Below the pieces are notes generated by a model. It was not told the origin of the DNA and did no database searches. It saw only the letters and a list, made by a program, of their open reading frames with translations. DNA of 64,000 nt, from NCBI RefSeq assembly GCF_002368035.1, contig NZ_AP018222.1, positions 2,506,471 through 2,570,470 on the forward strand, written 5' to 3'. Shown here piece after piece: positions 26,486 through 34,460 of this stretch. Made by a program: the position numbers and the translations under genes. Every line of letters begins with the position of its first letter. Position 1 is the stretch's first letter. The DNA comes from Nostoc linckia NIES-25. Its GTDB lineage: Bacteria > Cyanobacteriota > Cyanobacteriia > Cyanobacteriales > Nostocaceae.

Positions 26486-26758
26486 ATGTCCCACCCTACG
26501 CTCAGTAGCCAAGAAATCGCCCGGCGTGGAAAGGAACTTTATCAAACAAGTATCCGTGCCAAAGTAGAGACAAAAGAGAACATTGGCAAAATTATCTCGA
26601 TTAATGTTGAAACAGGAGATTACGAAATCGGTGATAATTTAGTCGAAACGACTCTTCGATTACGAGGCAAGCAAACCAATGCACCACTTTGCGGAGAAAG
26701 AATTGGTTTTGATGCCGTTTATGCAGTTGGTGATACATTGGTCAGGACGGCACAGTGA
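26486..26758 (+). CDS. Small cyanobacterial conserved protein (antitoxin-like)
   Basis: A 90-residue protein with an AGGGG ribosome binding site 7 nt before ATG. The helical start (LSSQEIARRGKELYQTSIRA) is followed by VETKENIGKIISINVETGDY and a C-terminus ending in IGFDAVYAVGDTLVR. I recognise this as a family common in filamentous cyanobacteria, usually beside PIN-like or protease-like partners, so an antitoxin or adaptor role is likely but unproven. The usual partner gene is absent here. It is divergent from the helicase-HNH gene, 218 bp away. Confidence 0.7.
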   Translation: MSHPTLSSQEIARRGKELYQTSIRAKVETKENIGKIISINVETGDYEIGDNLVETTLRLRGKQTNAPLCGERIGFDAVYAVGDTLVRTAQ

Positions 26759-26794
26759 TACACGGGACTGTACTTGAACTTCAACCTGAGTAAG

Positions 26795-27574
26795 TTATTC
26801 TACATCTGGGTCGATACCCATTGCTCGAAGGCGTTCTGCTAATTGTGCAGCTTTTTGTTCTGCTTGCTGTGCCCTTTGTCTTTGCAACTCGGCTTCTTCT
26901 TGACCAAGCAGTAACAGATTTCCCTCTAAATCCCACCAGCGCAACCAAAGTTGCTCAGGATTATTCAAGTAACTTCCCTGCCATAACCCTAGTTCAACTC
27001 CTAAAGGAGGAATTGGGTAGTTTCCTCGCTCATTAGGCTGCATTTTGTGGTAAGAGAAATCTACTAGGTGATAAACTTCGAGTTTGTCATTACTAATTTC
27101 ATAAATGGCATAGTAGGGAATTCGGATTACTCGCTCATAAACCCAGAATTTACCCGGTTTTGCGCCTTCTCGACTGCCAGCTAGAGGTAAAGGAGTCGCA
27201 TCTCGTTCTTCATCGCCATTACCACTAGCTAGTTCTATGGCAATCAATGGAGGTATGTATTCTCGCCATAAGACATAAGAGCGAGGGTTTTTGCCATCTA
27301 AGCTTGGTGGCACACTAGGGACATAAAACCAGTCCGGTGCTACTGCTCCTTTCTCTGGTGGTTCAGTCTCTCACCAGTAAATACCGCAATCTTGACCAAT
27401 ACAATATTGTCCATCTGGATGTAAGCGTTGCAAAACCTGAGCAAATGAGTCTGTGAGAATGATAGTTTGGGGATGCTCTTGAAAATTTGTCACAAACGTA
27501 CTATCAGACTCTGGTAGTTGAGTATGATCGGGAAACTGAGGCGGGATGGCAATATCAGCAAGTGTTTCACTCAT
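26795..27574 (-). pseudogene. Uma2-family (DUF820) nuclease-fold protein interrupted by an in-frame TGA
   Basis: Reading from ATG 27574, the frame starts like a Uma2 protein (MSETLADIAIPPQFPDHTQL, ending YCIGQDCGIYW), meets TGA at 27371-27373, then continues in the same frame with ETEPPEKGAVAPDWFYVPSV and RSYVLWREYIPPLIAIELASG to 26795. Together they form one normal-length Uma2 protein (about 258 residues). At the stop, family members commonly have W-R-x-T-x-P-P, so a CGA-to-TGA change explains it. The C-terminal coiled coil (ELQRQRAQQAEQKAAQ) is intact. Uma2 proteins have a PD-(D/E)XK-like nuclease fold and are very numerous in cyanobacteria. Confidence 0.85.
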
Positions 27575-27733
27575 GCTTGTCTGAATGACAAATTTATCTA
27601 ATGCTTTACGCTTCCCATAAGGTATTAGGAGTTAGTATAACACCTTGCTATATCTCGATTTCAGTGCTTTTACCCTGCCAGAATCCTTTGGATTGGGGGT
27701 AGAAATATATGAAATCTTATATTTTTAAATTGT

Positions 27734-28135
27734 ATGTCTTTTAAAATAGGCGGCATTGTGGGAGCGATCGCTATTTTATTAAACAGTGGCGCAGCGTTCA
27801 CCAAAGGTGTTGGCGTAGCCATCGCTGAAGATGCACAAAGGTATGTTACTGTAGGTCACGATAAATTAGGAAATAGTATAGCCCTAGACACAAAAACTAT
27901 TGAGGGCACAACATACAAACTTTACGGCATCTATGGAGATGGCATCTTCGAGACTACATTCGATGCATCATGTACAGAATCGCGGCTTTTTCGGAATCGC
28001 ATAGCGATTTACGGCTCAGAGGGAGAGCTACTACAAGAGGATAAGGAAAAAGGAGAAATACCTTTTGTAGCTGATTCTTCACCAGGCAAAGGAATGAAAT
28101 TTGTCTGCGAAAAGATTGGCGCTCGTGGTTGGTAG
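27734..28135 (+). CDS. Secreted hypothetical protein
   Basis: A 133-residue protein with an N-terminal signal-like helix (IGGIVGAIAILLNSGAAF). The mature part is beta-rich (YVTVGHDKLGNSIALDTKTI) with two Cys (DASCTESR and FVCEKIG) that could form a disulfide. The family is not recognised. The DNA coding for the end of the leader (AAFTKGVGVAIAEDA) resembles a dispersed repeat with GGCGTAGCC, so the leader may be partly repeat-derived. A heptamer repeat starts a few bases after the stop. Confidence 0.65.
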   Translation: MSFKIGGIVGAIAILLNSGAAFTKGVGVAIAEDAQRYVTVGHDKLGNSIALDTKTIEGTTYKLYGIYGDGIFETTFDASCTESRLFRNRIAIYGSEGELLQEDKEKGEIPFVADSSPGKGMKFVCEKIGARGW

Positions 28136-28139
28136 GGAA

Positions 28140-28266
28140 ATGGAGAGTGGGGAGTTAGGAGTTAGGAGTTAGGAGTTAGGAGTTAGGAGTTAGGAGTTAG
28201 GAGTTAGGAGTTAAGAATTAAAAGCAATTATTCCCCATCTCCCCATCTCCCCATCTCCCCATCTCC
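28140..28266. repeat. STRR blocks GAGTTAG and CCCCATCT
   Basis: About nine GAGTTAG heptamers (28150-28214) are followed by CCCCATCT-type octamers (28230-28265), reaching to within 8 bp of the next stop codon. They fill the gap between two convergent genes and may form a bidirectional terminator. Confidence 0.85.
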
Positions 28267-28272
28267 TATTAT

Positions 28273-28857
28273 CTACGGACAAAACAACGTATCACGCGTA
28301 TCTCGTCCTGTTGTTGGATTAGTGCCTTTGGCTACTTTGCACAGTTTTTTTTGTTCGTCTGGACGCAGCAGCACATCGGTAAAATCTGCTCCGTCAATGA
28401 TTGCGCCATCAAACTTGGTATTAGCAGCAAACGCCCCCTCCAAAATTGCATTTGTCAAATTTGTTTTGATGAAGCGAGCTGAGTCTAGAGTGGCACTTCT
28501 CAAGTCAGCTCCTTCTAAATTCGCAGACTCCAAATTTGCTGCAAAGAAACTGACACCACTTAAATTAGTATGGCTGAAGTTACTCTGGCGAAGATTTGCT
28601 TTGGTAAAGCTGGAGTCTGTTAAGTCACGTCCTGAAAAATCAGCCCCGACTAAAATTTCTTTGTTGTATTCAAGTGCCAAAGCGGTGGGAGCAAAACCGA
28701 CGGTTACTGTGAGGCCAATTATTCCCCAAAAAAATAAGCTGAGTATGCTTGCCCAAATCAAATAATAACTTTTACGCTTCAACTGCAACTCATTATGGGA
28801 TGAGTCGAGCTGAAAAACTCTTATGCGATCGCTTAACCTAGAATTCATCGAATTCAT
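28273..28857 (-). CDS. Membrane-anchored or lumenal pentapeptide-repeat protein
   Basis: About 194 residues from ATG 28857 (an upstream TTG at 28872 is possible). A basic N-terminus leads into a membrane helix (YYLIWASILSLFFWGIIGLT) and a likely cleavage after ALALE. About 16 pentapeptide repeats follow (ADFSGRDLTDSSFTKANLRQ and so on), forming a right-handed quadrilateral beta-helix. The C-terminus has two Cys (KKLCKVAKG and TLFCP), a pattern typical of lumenal or periplasmic pentapeptide proteins. The biochemical role is unknown. It starts head to head with yraN. Confidence 0.85.
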   Translation of the reverse strand: MNSMNSRLSDRIRVFQLDSSHNELQLKRKSYYLIWASILSLFFWGIIGLTVTVGFAPTALALEYNKEILVGADFSGRDLTDSSFTKANLRQSNFSHTNLSGVSFFAANLESANLEGADLRSATLDSARFIKTNLTNAILEGAFAANTKFDGAIIDGADFTDVLLRPDEQKKLCKVAKGTNPTTGRDTRDTLFCP

Positions 28858-28871
28858 GATGTTTTTAGTCA

Positions 28872-29471
28872 ATGACTAACCTTCCTCCATCTCATTATCT
28901 TAAAACTGGTCATTTTGGAGAAGACTTAGTAGCCCAATGGTTGCAATCTACAGGTTGGGTAATTCTGCATCGTCGCTTTTCTTGCCGCTGGGGGGAGATT
29001 GATATTATCGCCGAATATCCCGGAGCAGGGGAGCAGGGGAGCAAGGGTGCAGAGGGGCAGAGGAGACAAGGGGACAAAGAGAATAATTCCTCACTCCTAA
29101 CTCCTAATTCCTCACTTCCCAGTCCCCAGTCCCCAGTCCCTAGTCCCGACTCAATATTGGCATTTGTTGAAGTCAAAACCCGCAGTTCGGGCAGTTGGGA
29201 TGCAGGGGGAAGAAGCGCAATTACCGCACAAAAGCAAGCTAAAATTTCCCGTACAGCGGGAATGTTTTTAGCTCAGTACCCTGAAAAAGCAGATTATCCC
29301 TGCCGATTTGATGTTGCCATTGTCTACTATCGGGAAATAGCAAAAAAGATGACTGGAGTTACAGCTACTCAAGAAGCTCTCGCTACTTCATCAGCAGCCG
29401 GATATGAGTATAAGCTGCAAGAATACATTCCCGCAGCTTTCGACTGTTTAATTGATAATTACAATGGTTAA
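28872..29471 (+). CDS. yraN: YraN/UPF0102 nuclease-like protein with repeat-encoded insertion
   Basis: A 199-residue YraN protein with a restriction-endonuclease-like fold and unknown cellular role. Core motifs: GHFGEDLVAQWLQ, CRWGEIDIIAEYP and AFVEVKTRSSGSWD, followed by ITAQKQAKISRTAG. The family is usually 115-150 residues. Between GEIDIIAEYP and AFVEVKTR there are about 43 extra residues (51-93) rich in Gly, Ser, Pro and Gln, and the matching DNA (29022-29150) is a string of STRR units (GGGAGCAGG, CCTAACTCC, CCCCAGT). The insertion stays in frame and lies between two active-site strands where a loop can be tolerated. Confidence 0.9.
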   Translation: MTNLPPSHYLKTGHFGEDLVAQWLQSTGWVILHRRFSCRWGEIDIIAEYPGAGEQGSKGAEGQRRQGDKENNSSLLTPNSSLPSPQSPVPSPDSILAFVEVKTRSSGSWDAGGRSAITAQKQAKISRTAGMFLAQYPEKADYPCRFDVAIVYYREIAKKMTGVTATQEALATSSAAGYEYKLQEYIPAAFDCLIDNYNG

Positions 29472-29541
29472 TCGGTAACGGATAAAATATTTTGATTACC
29501 AATGACCAATAATTTTGTACTATAGCGATCGCCAAATCGGA

Positions 29542-29931
29542 TCACGCCAAAGTTTCTGGGCAGTAGCCTAAGCCTCTGACAAACTGTTGCCGGAAAGCCT
29601 CGATTTCGTCTCTCTCTGGGCTACCATGAGAGACTATTGCTACCTGATAACGACGCATCACATCCACAGGGCACTGTCCCGCTTCCAAACTCCAAAGTGC
29701 CATCTGTACTCGCATTGGTGGCTCGTAGCTAATTCCTAATTCATTTAGAAAAGCCCGAAAGTCACCATCTTCTTGAGGCGAGACTTGACCTCTGAGTTTG
29801 ATCCTAACGACCCAGCCATCAATTTGATGAATTACGGTGACGAACGAAACAGGTGTTTGGGGTCTGGCGTGGAGGTATTGAACGACCCTCAGAGTTAGAC
29901 TGGCATTAGCCAAATAATACAAGTATTCCAT
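29542..29931 (-). CDS. Conserved hypothetical protein
   Basis: A 129-residue soluble protein with no signal peptide or membrane helix (MEYLYYLANASLTLRVVQYL, HQIDGWVVRIKLRGQVSPQE). The composition is well balanced and strand/helix alternation is plausible, so it is very likely real. I do not recognise the family. It stands alone between yraN and queA. Confidence 0.7.
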   Translation of the reverse strand: MEYLYYLANASLTLRVVQYLHARPQTPVSFVTVIHQIDGWVVRIKLRGQVSPQEDGDFRAFLNELGISYEPPMRVQMALWSLEAGQCPVDVMRRYQVAIVSHGSPERDEIEAFRQQFVRGLGYCPETLA

Positions 29932-30178
29932 GTTTGTTGGTGCTTGGGATCAAAGCCAATCCTACATATCTATATTCGTAAATCTATGCTTGTTCCCGGT
30001 AGGGTAAAAGCCCCCGTTTTTAGATGGGGAGGTTTACCCAAATTTTATGTTGAATTTTGCGTGTTACCTAATAAAATCTATCTTCTGGTGTAGAAATAAA
30101 ATTGAGCAGCAACGTCATGGAGCTGCTTATAAGCGTAAGCTCAAACTCACTTTTTTAAATCAGTACAAATACTAGTCA

Positions 30179-31387
30179 ATGAAGCAAAAAATATCACAAA
30201 TTAATCTAAATAATACTTTTAGTTCACAAACACATGATTTGGAATTAGATTGTTCAGTAGCTGGATATGACTATGAACTCCCTCCAGAACTGATTGCTCA
30301 AAACCCAGCATTTCCTAGAGATAGCTCGCAGTTATTGGTGGTTAATTCTCCCACTACGGGCATCGAAACAGCACCTCTAAACCACGTTTTCCGCGATTTA
30401 CCTGCACTGTTGCGGTCTGGTGATTTATTAGTGATGAATAATACAAAAGTTATTCCAGCCCGACTTTATGGTAATAAATCCACTGGTGCTCAAATAGAAG
30501 TTTTGCTGTTGGAAGAGAGGCAACATAACTGTTGGTTAGCTTTAGTCAAACCAGGAAAACGCTTTAAACCGGGAGCGAAGATTTCTTTTGAAGTCAGGCA
30601 ATTAGGGATTAGGGATTCGGAAACTTCACCAGTCCCCAGTAAAGAGTCCCCAGTAAACAGTCACCAACTGACAGCTACGGTTTTAGAAACGGACGCTGCA
30701 ACTGGAGGGCGTTTGTTGCAATTTGATCTGCCAGAGGGAAAATCTTTGGTGCAACTGTTAGAGTTTTTTGGTGAAGTACCGTTACCGCCCTACATTACTG
30801 CTTCCGAAGCTGCTGATGAACAGTATCAAACAGTTTATGCCCAAAAACCAGGAGCGATCGCAGCGCCTACGGCAGGATTACACTTTACCCCAGAATTATT
30901 ACAAAAGTTGTGCGATCGCCAAATTAATCAAGCTTTTGTGACGCTACATGTCGGTGTGGGTACATTTCGTCCCGTGGAAGTGGAGGATGTAACTACCCAC
31001 CAGATGCATGAAGAATGGATTGAGGTTCCCGCCAACACAGTAGAGCAAATCCGTGCCACTAAAGCAGCTGGCGGTAGGATTATTGCTGTGGGGACAACGG
31101 TAGTACGGGCTTTAGAAGGGGCGGCTCACTCTGGGCATTTAGAACCATTTTGTGGTAAGACAAACTTGTTTATTTATCCAGGTTATCAATGGCGGGTAGT
31201 TGATGGTTTAATTACGAATTTTCATCTGCCACGTTCGAGTTTGTTGATGTTGGTCAGTGCGCTCATTGGCAGACAAAGGTTGTTGAATATATATAATGAG
31301 GCGATCGCATCACGGTATCGTTTCTATTCCTTCGGTGATGCAATGCTAATTTTACCAGAAGCCGTAACAGCACTCAGTCAAAGGTAA
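30179..31387 (+). CDS. queA: S-adenosylmethionine:tRNA ribosyltransferase-isomerase
   Basis: QueA transfers the ribose of SAM to preQ1 at the wobble position of tRNA, forming epoxyqueuosine. Motifs visible: YDYELPPELIAQNPAFPRDS, MNNTKVIPARLYG, APTAGLHFTPELL and HVGVGTFRPV, ending in NFHLPRSSLLMLVSALIG. The length of 402 residues is above the usual 340-370. The excess includes a leader of about 20 residues and an internal segment near 140-160 (RDSETSPVPSKESPVNSHQ) whose DNA (30605-30660) is CCCCAGT-repeat-like. No clear ribosome binding site is seen. Confidence 0.95.
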   Translation: MKQKISQINLNNTFSSQTHDLELDCSVAGYDYELPPELIAQNPAFPRDSSQLLVVNSPTTGIETAPLNHVFRDLPALLRSGDLLVMNNTKVIPARLYGNKSTGAQIEVLLLEERQHNCWLALVKPGKRFKPGAKISFEVRQLGIRDSETSPVPSKESPVNSHQLTATVLETDAATGGRLLQFDLPEGKSLVQLLEFFGEVPLPPYITASEAADEQYQTVYAQKPGAIAAPTAGLHFTPELLQKLCDRQINQAFVTLHVGVGTFRPVEVEDVTTHQMHEEWIEVPANTVEQIRATKAAGGRIIAVGTTVVRALEGAAHSGHLEPFCGKTNLFIYPGYQWRVVDGLITNFHLPRSSLLMLVSALIGRQRLLNIYNEAIASRYRFYSFGDAMLILPEAVTALSQR

Positions 31388-32173
31388 GAGTAATAGCGTT
31401 GGCTTCAATTATCATCTGCAAGCTGCGATTATAGCGGTTCCCAAGCAAATGAGGTACAGAAATTTGTAGGCGGCGCAAAGCTTTCATTGGTGTCAACTTA
31501 ACGTCAAACCCTTGTAAAGATGTGATATTCAGCTATCTCACTTACCATCAAAATCCGCGTTACCCCACCCCGGTTTTGCTGGCGCAAAACCTCCCCTCCC
31601 CTTGGCAAGGGGAGGGGTTGGGGGTGGGGTAAAACGATTGTAAACCTTTCCCCTGCAAGGAAAGAGGCTTTGATTTCTCCCCCTTCCCTACTAGGGAAGG
31701 GGGCTGGGGGGTTAGGTTTTGCGTTAGCTTTTCCACATGACGTGAAAAGTCAGGTACTTCACTAGAACGAGAAATGCTATATTTTCCATTTTTATGAGAA
31801 ATACTTCTAGAGTTTTAATTGTTATCAAAAGCTATAAATTTTCGTTGGTTACGAAGATTAAATTTACAGTTTCAGTACATTCTGCTTGATGTTAGCTTGA
31901 GAGCTTTTGCCAAAAAAATCATTGTTTTGGACGAAATTTTAATTTTGGCTACTAGTAAATTTATGCGTGAATGTTGATTTAAATTAGTTGGTTATTGATT
32001 AGAAAGGCTAAAAAGAAAGATTTTTTATTAATTATTTACCACTTACCATTTTCTCTAAAAAAAGCAAGAATTGTAATGAAAAAAGCGTTTTAATCAAAGT
32101 CGAATACTCTGGTAGTGAAAAATTCTTAATTTTTGATTTGTAATTTTTGATGCTGTGGTGGGTACTCTGACTT
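31388..32173. other. Long intergenic region with large GC-rich inverted repeats
   Basis: No gene is visible in 786 bp. From 31563 to 31632 there is a strong hairpin, ACCCCACCCC pairing with GGGGTGGGGT, with CCCCTCCCCTTGGCAAGGGG inside. A second one, CCCCTTCCCTACTAGGGAAG, follows at 31680-31705 with GGGGGGTTAG after it. A related hairpin lies at 43703-43773. The final 400 bp are AT-rich and probably contain the promoter of the TPR gene. Confidence 0.6.
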
Positions 32174-33337
32174 ATGAATATACAAGTATTAAATACAGGT
32201 ATGCCACTCGTGTCTAAAAAATTTCAATCTCATCAGTGGTTACGTCAGTTTTTGAAGGTGGCATTATTTTACAGAAGTTCTGGTCGGCAAAAACCCTTGT
32301 TCAGACTTCTGTTTGCTTCCTCTGTATTTTTAGTCTTAGCTGCACCGACAATTATTAATCACCCAGGAAGCAAGCTGCTAGCACAAAAGCCAATTTCTCA
32401 AGATTTAGAAGCAGCAAGCTTTTTCCAACAGGGAGTTATGCGCTATAACCGCAACGATTTACAGGGTGCAGAATATACCTTTCGCCAAGCATTGCAGAAA
32501 GATCCTAACTTGAGTGCAGCACGAAACTATCTAGGTAATATATTTTTGCAGCAAAATCGTTTGGATGAGGCTGTGCAAGAATATGCAGAGGCGATTAAAG
32601 TCAATCCTAATTTTAGTGAAGCTTATTACAACTTGGGATTAGTGTTGCATCGACAAGGAGAAAAGCAAGCAGCGATTACTGCTTATCGCCAAAGCTTGGT
32701 AATAAATCCGACAAACGCCACAACCTTGTATAACTTGGGTTTGGTATTGTACGAACAAGGACAATTACAGGAAGCGATCGCTGCATATCAGCAAGCAATT
32801 AATCTCGATAACAGCAACGCCAACGCTTATTTTAACTTAGCCCTGGCCTTGCAACAACAAGGAAATATAGAGATGGCGATCGCTACCTATCGCCAAGCCT
32901 TACAGCTAGATCCAAAAAATGCCACAGCCTACAACAATATGGCAAGTTTGCTGGCAATTCACGGTCAACCTGCTGAGGCGATTTCCGTTTATCGGCAAGC
33001 CATTCGCCAAAATCCGAAAAATGCTTCAGCTTACTATAACTTGGGAGTAACTTTATATAATCAGGGCGACATCAAAAAAGCCAACGGAGCCTTAAAACGT
33101 GCCCATAATGAGTATCGTCAGCAAGGCAATATTGAACAAGCCCAGAAAATTGAACAACTAATGCAGCAAATTGCCCAGAAGAAAGAACAACAGCAACCTC
33201 AAGTCAATCAAGCTGCTACTCCCTCCCAAACTCCGACGCAAAACCCGCTAGAAACTCCTACCGAAACGCCTGCTAGCCCGACTGATGTACCTGTTTCAGC
33301 TGAACCACAGTCGAGTTCAACCAGTTCCGGACAGTGA
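32174..33337 (+). CDS. TPR protein with membrane anchor/signal and Pro-rich tail
   Basis: A 387-residue protein. After about 40 basic residues comes a hydrophobic helix (LFRLLFASSVFLVLAAPTII) ending near KLLAQ, a possible signal peptide. Seven TPRs follow (residues about 80-315), each with the W/YxxLGxxL...A...A...P pattern, for example AYYNLGLVLHRQGEKQAAIT. The C-terminal 60 residues are Gln, Pro, Thr and Ser-rich (TPTQNPLETPTETPASPTD), like a flexible spacer. It most likely organises a protein complex on the periplasmic or lumenal side. A repeat block begins shortly after the stop. Confidence 0.85.
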   Translation: MNIQVLNTGMPLVSKKFQSHQWLRQFLKVALFYRSSGRQKPLFRLLFASSVFLVLAAPTIINHPGSKLLAQKPISQDLEAASFFQQGVMRYNRNDLQGAEYTFRQALQKDPNLSAARNYLGNIFLQQNRLDEAVQEYAEAIKVNPNFSEAYYNLGLVLHRQGEKQAAITAYRQSLVINPTNATTLYNLGLVLYEQGQLQEAIAAYQQAINLDNSNANAYFNLALALQQQGNIEMAIATYRQALQLDPKNATAYNNMASLLAIHGQPAEAISVYRQAIRQNPKNASAYYNLGVTLYNQGDIKKANGALKRAHNEYRQQGNIEQAQKIEQLMQQIAQKKEQQQPQVNQAATPSQTPTQNPLETPTETPASPTDVPVSAEPQSSSTSSGQ

Positions 33338-33410
33338 ACAAGAAGCCAGAGTGACAAGGGAGACAAGGAGACAAGGGGACAAGGGGGACAAGGGAACAAG
33401 GAAGACAAGG

Positions 33411-33536
33411 GGGATGAGGACATGGCTTCGCGAAGAAAAAAGGAGTTCATGTTAAAGGGAAAACAGAGATCTTTCCTTTTCCCCTTTCCCCCTTCCCCTT
33501 TCCCCCTTCCCCTTTGCCCCATGCCCCATGCCCAAC
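33411..33536. repeat. Long repeat, one of an inverted pair flanking ktrA (copy 1)
   Basis: It contains GATGAGGACATGGCTTCGCG, then AAAGGGAAAACAGAGATCTT, then alternating CCCTTTCCCCC and finally GCCCCATGCCCCATGCCC. It ends 4 bp from the ktrA stop codon. It is the reverse complement of most of 34352-34456. Upstream (33350-33410) are GACAAGGG tandem units. Confidence 0.8.
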
Positions 33537-33540
33537 TTCA

Positions 33541-34236
33541 TTAAATCGGCAAACGATTAATATCTTTGTTGCAACCAATAACTACCATTGCTGAACCACG
33601 TTCTAAACGCTTGGTCGGGTCAGGATTAATTTGAAATTTACCATCCTGACTCACCGCTAGCAAATTCAAGCCGTAGCGGTTGCGAAGTTGAAGTTCAGTA
33701 ATCGTTCTGCCGTGAAATTCATCAGGCACAATCAACTCTACAATGCTGTTATCTGGGTCGAGGTCAAACCGATCTAAAATTGATGGTTTAGTAAGTGTAC
33801 GCGCTAGGGCACAACCGGCTTCGTATTCTGGAAAAACAACATGATCTGCTCCTACTCGCCGTAACAGTTTACAGTGAACTTCACTAGAAGCTTTAGCAAC
33901 TACATGGGGTACACCAGCCTCTTTGACATTGAGAGTGGTTATAATACTTTCCTGAACGTAATTACCGATCGCTACAATTACGGTATCAAATTCAAAAATT
34001 CCAGCTTCTTTGAGTGCAGCCGGTTCGGTAGAGTCTAGTTGCAAAGCATGACCAACTATTTCTTCAGTCAATGCTTGGGAAACTCGTTTTTCATCAATAT
34101 CTGTTGCTAGGACTTGATAACCGAAATTATGCAATGTCGAACAAACAGATCTACCAAAACGACCTAACCCAATTACCGCAAATTGGTGGTTATCTTTACG
34201 TAAACTGCGAAAAAAACCTAACGATGACAGATTCAC
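33541..34236 (-). CDS. ktrA: Potassium uptake regulatory subunit KtrA (RCK domain)
   Basis: A 231-residue cytoplasmic RCK protein. The TrkA_N domain has FAVIGLGRFGRSVCSTL for dinucleotide/ATP binding and the acidic ATDIDEKRV. A TrkA_C domain forms the last 80 residues (IVELIVPDEFHGRTITELQL). KtrA rings gate the KtrB membrane subunit in response to ATP/ADP. ktrB lies upstream on the same strand, 224 bp away, but a long inverted-repeat copy separates the two genes. In cyanobacteria Ktr is a sodium-dependent K+ uptake system important for osmotic shock. Confidence 0.92.
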   Translation of the reverse strand: MNLSSLGFFRSLRKDNHQFAVIGLGRFGRSVCSTLHNFGYQVLATDIDEKRVSQALTEEIVGHALQLDSTEPAALKEAGIFEFDTVIVAIGNYVQESIITTLNVKEAGVPHVVAKASSEVHCKLLRRVGADHVVFPEYEAGCALARTLTKPSILDRFDLDPDNSIVELIVPDEFHGRTITELQLRNRYGLNLLAVSQDGKFQINPDPTKRLERGSAMVVIGCNKDINRLPI

Positions 34237-34351
34237 AGTTGTTATCCTTATTATGGCTCCCTGTATTTAGGGCAAAAAACGGTTATACCGCTTGAATTAA
34301 AAATTTTATTTTTGCCTTAGGATGTATATTTTATCAGTTTAGTCATTAATA

Positions 34352-34456
34352 ATTGGGCATTGGGTATGGGGCAAGGGGGAAAGGGGAAGGGGGAAAGGAA
34401 AGATTTCTGTTTTCCCTTTACCCTTTTCCCTTAGCGAAGCCATGTCCTCATCTCCC
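34352..34456. repeat. Long repeat, one of an inverted pair flanking ktrA (copy 2)
   Basis: It begins TTGGGCATTGGGTATGGGGC and ends CGAAGCCATGTCCTCATC, the reverse complement of 33411-33536 with a few substitutions and different repeat counts. It occupies nearly all of the ktrA-ktrB gap not taken by promoter sequence and ends 4 bp from the ktrB stop codon. Confidence 0.8.
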
Positions 34457-34460
34457 CTAC

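Noticed and set aside
33350..34460. ktrA as cargo of a composite transposon
   Set aside because: The flanking inverted repeats are composites of STRR-like units with no transposase, terminal consensus or target duplication.
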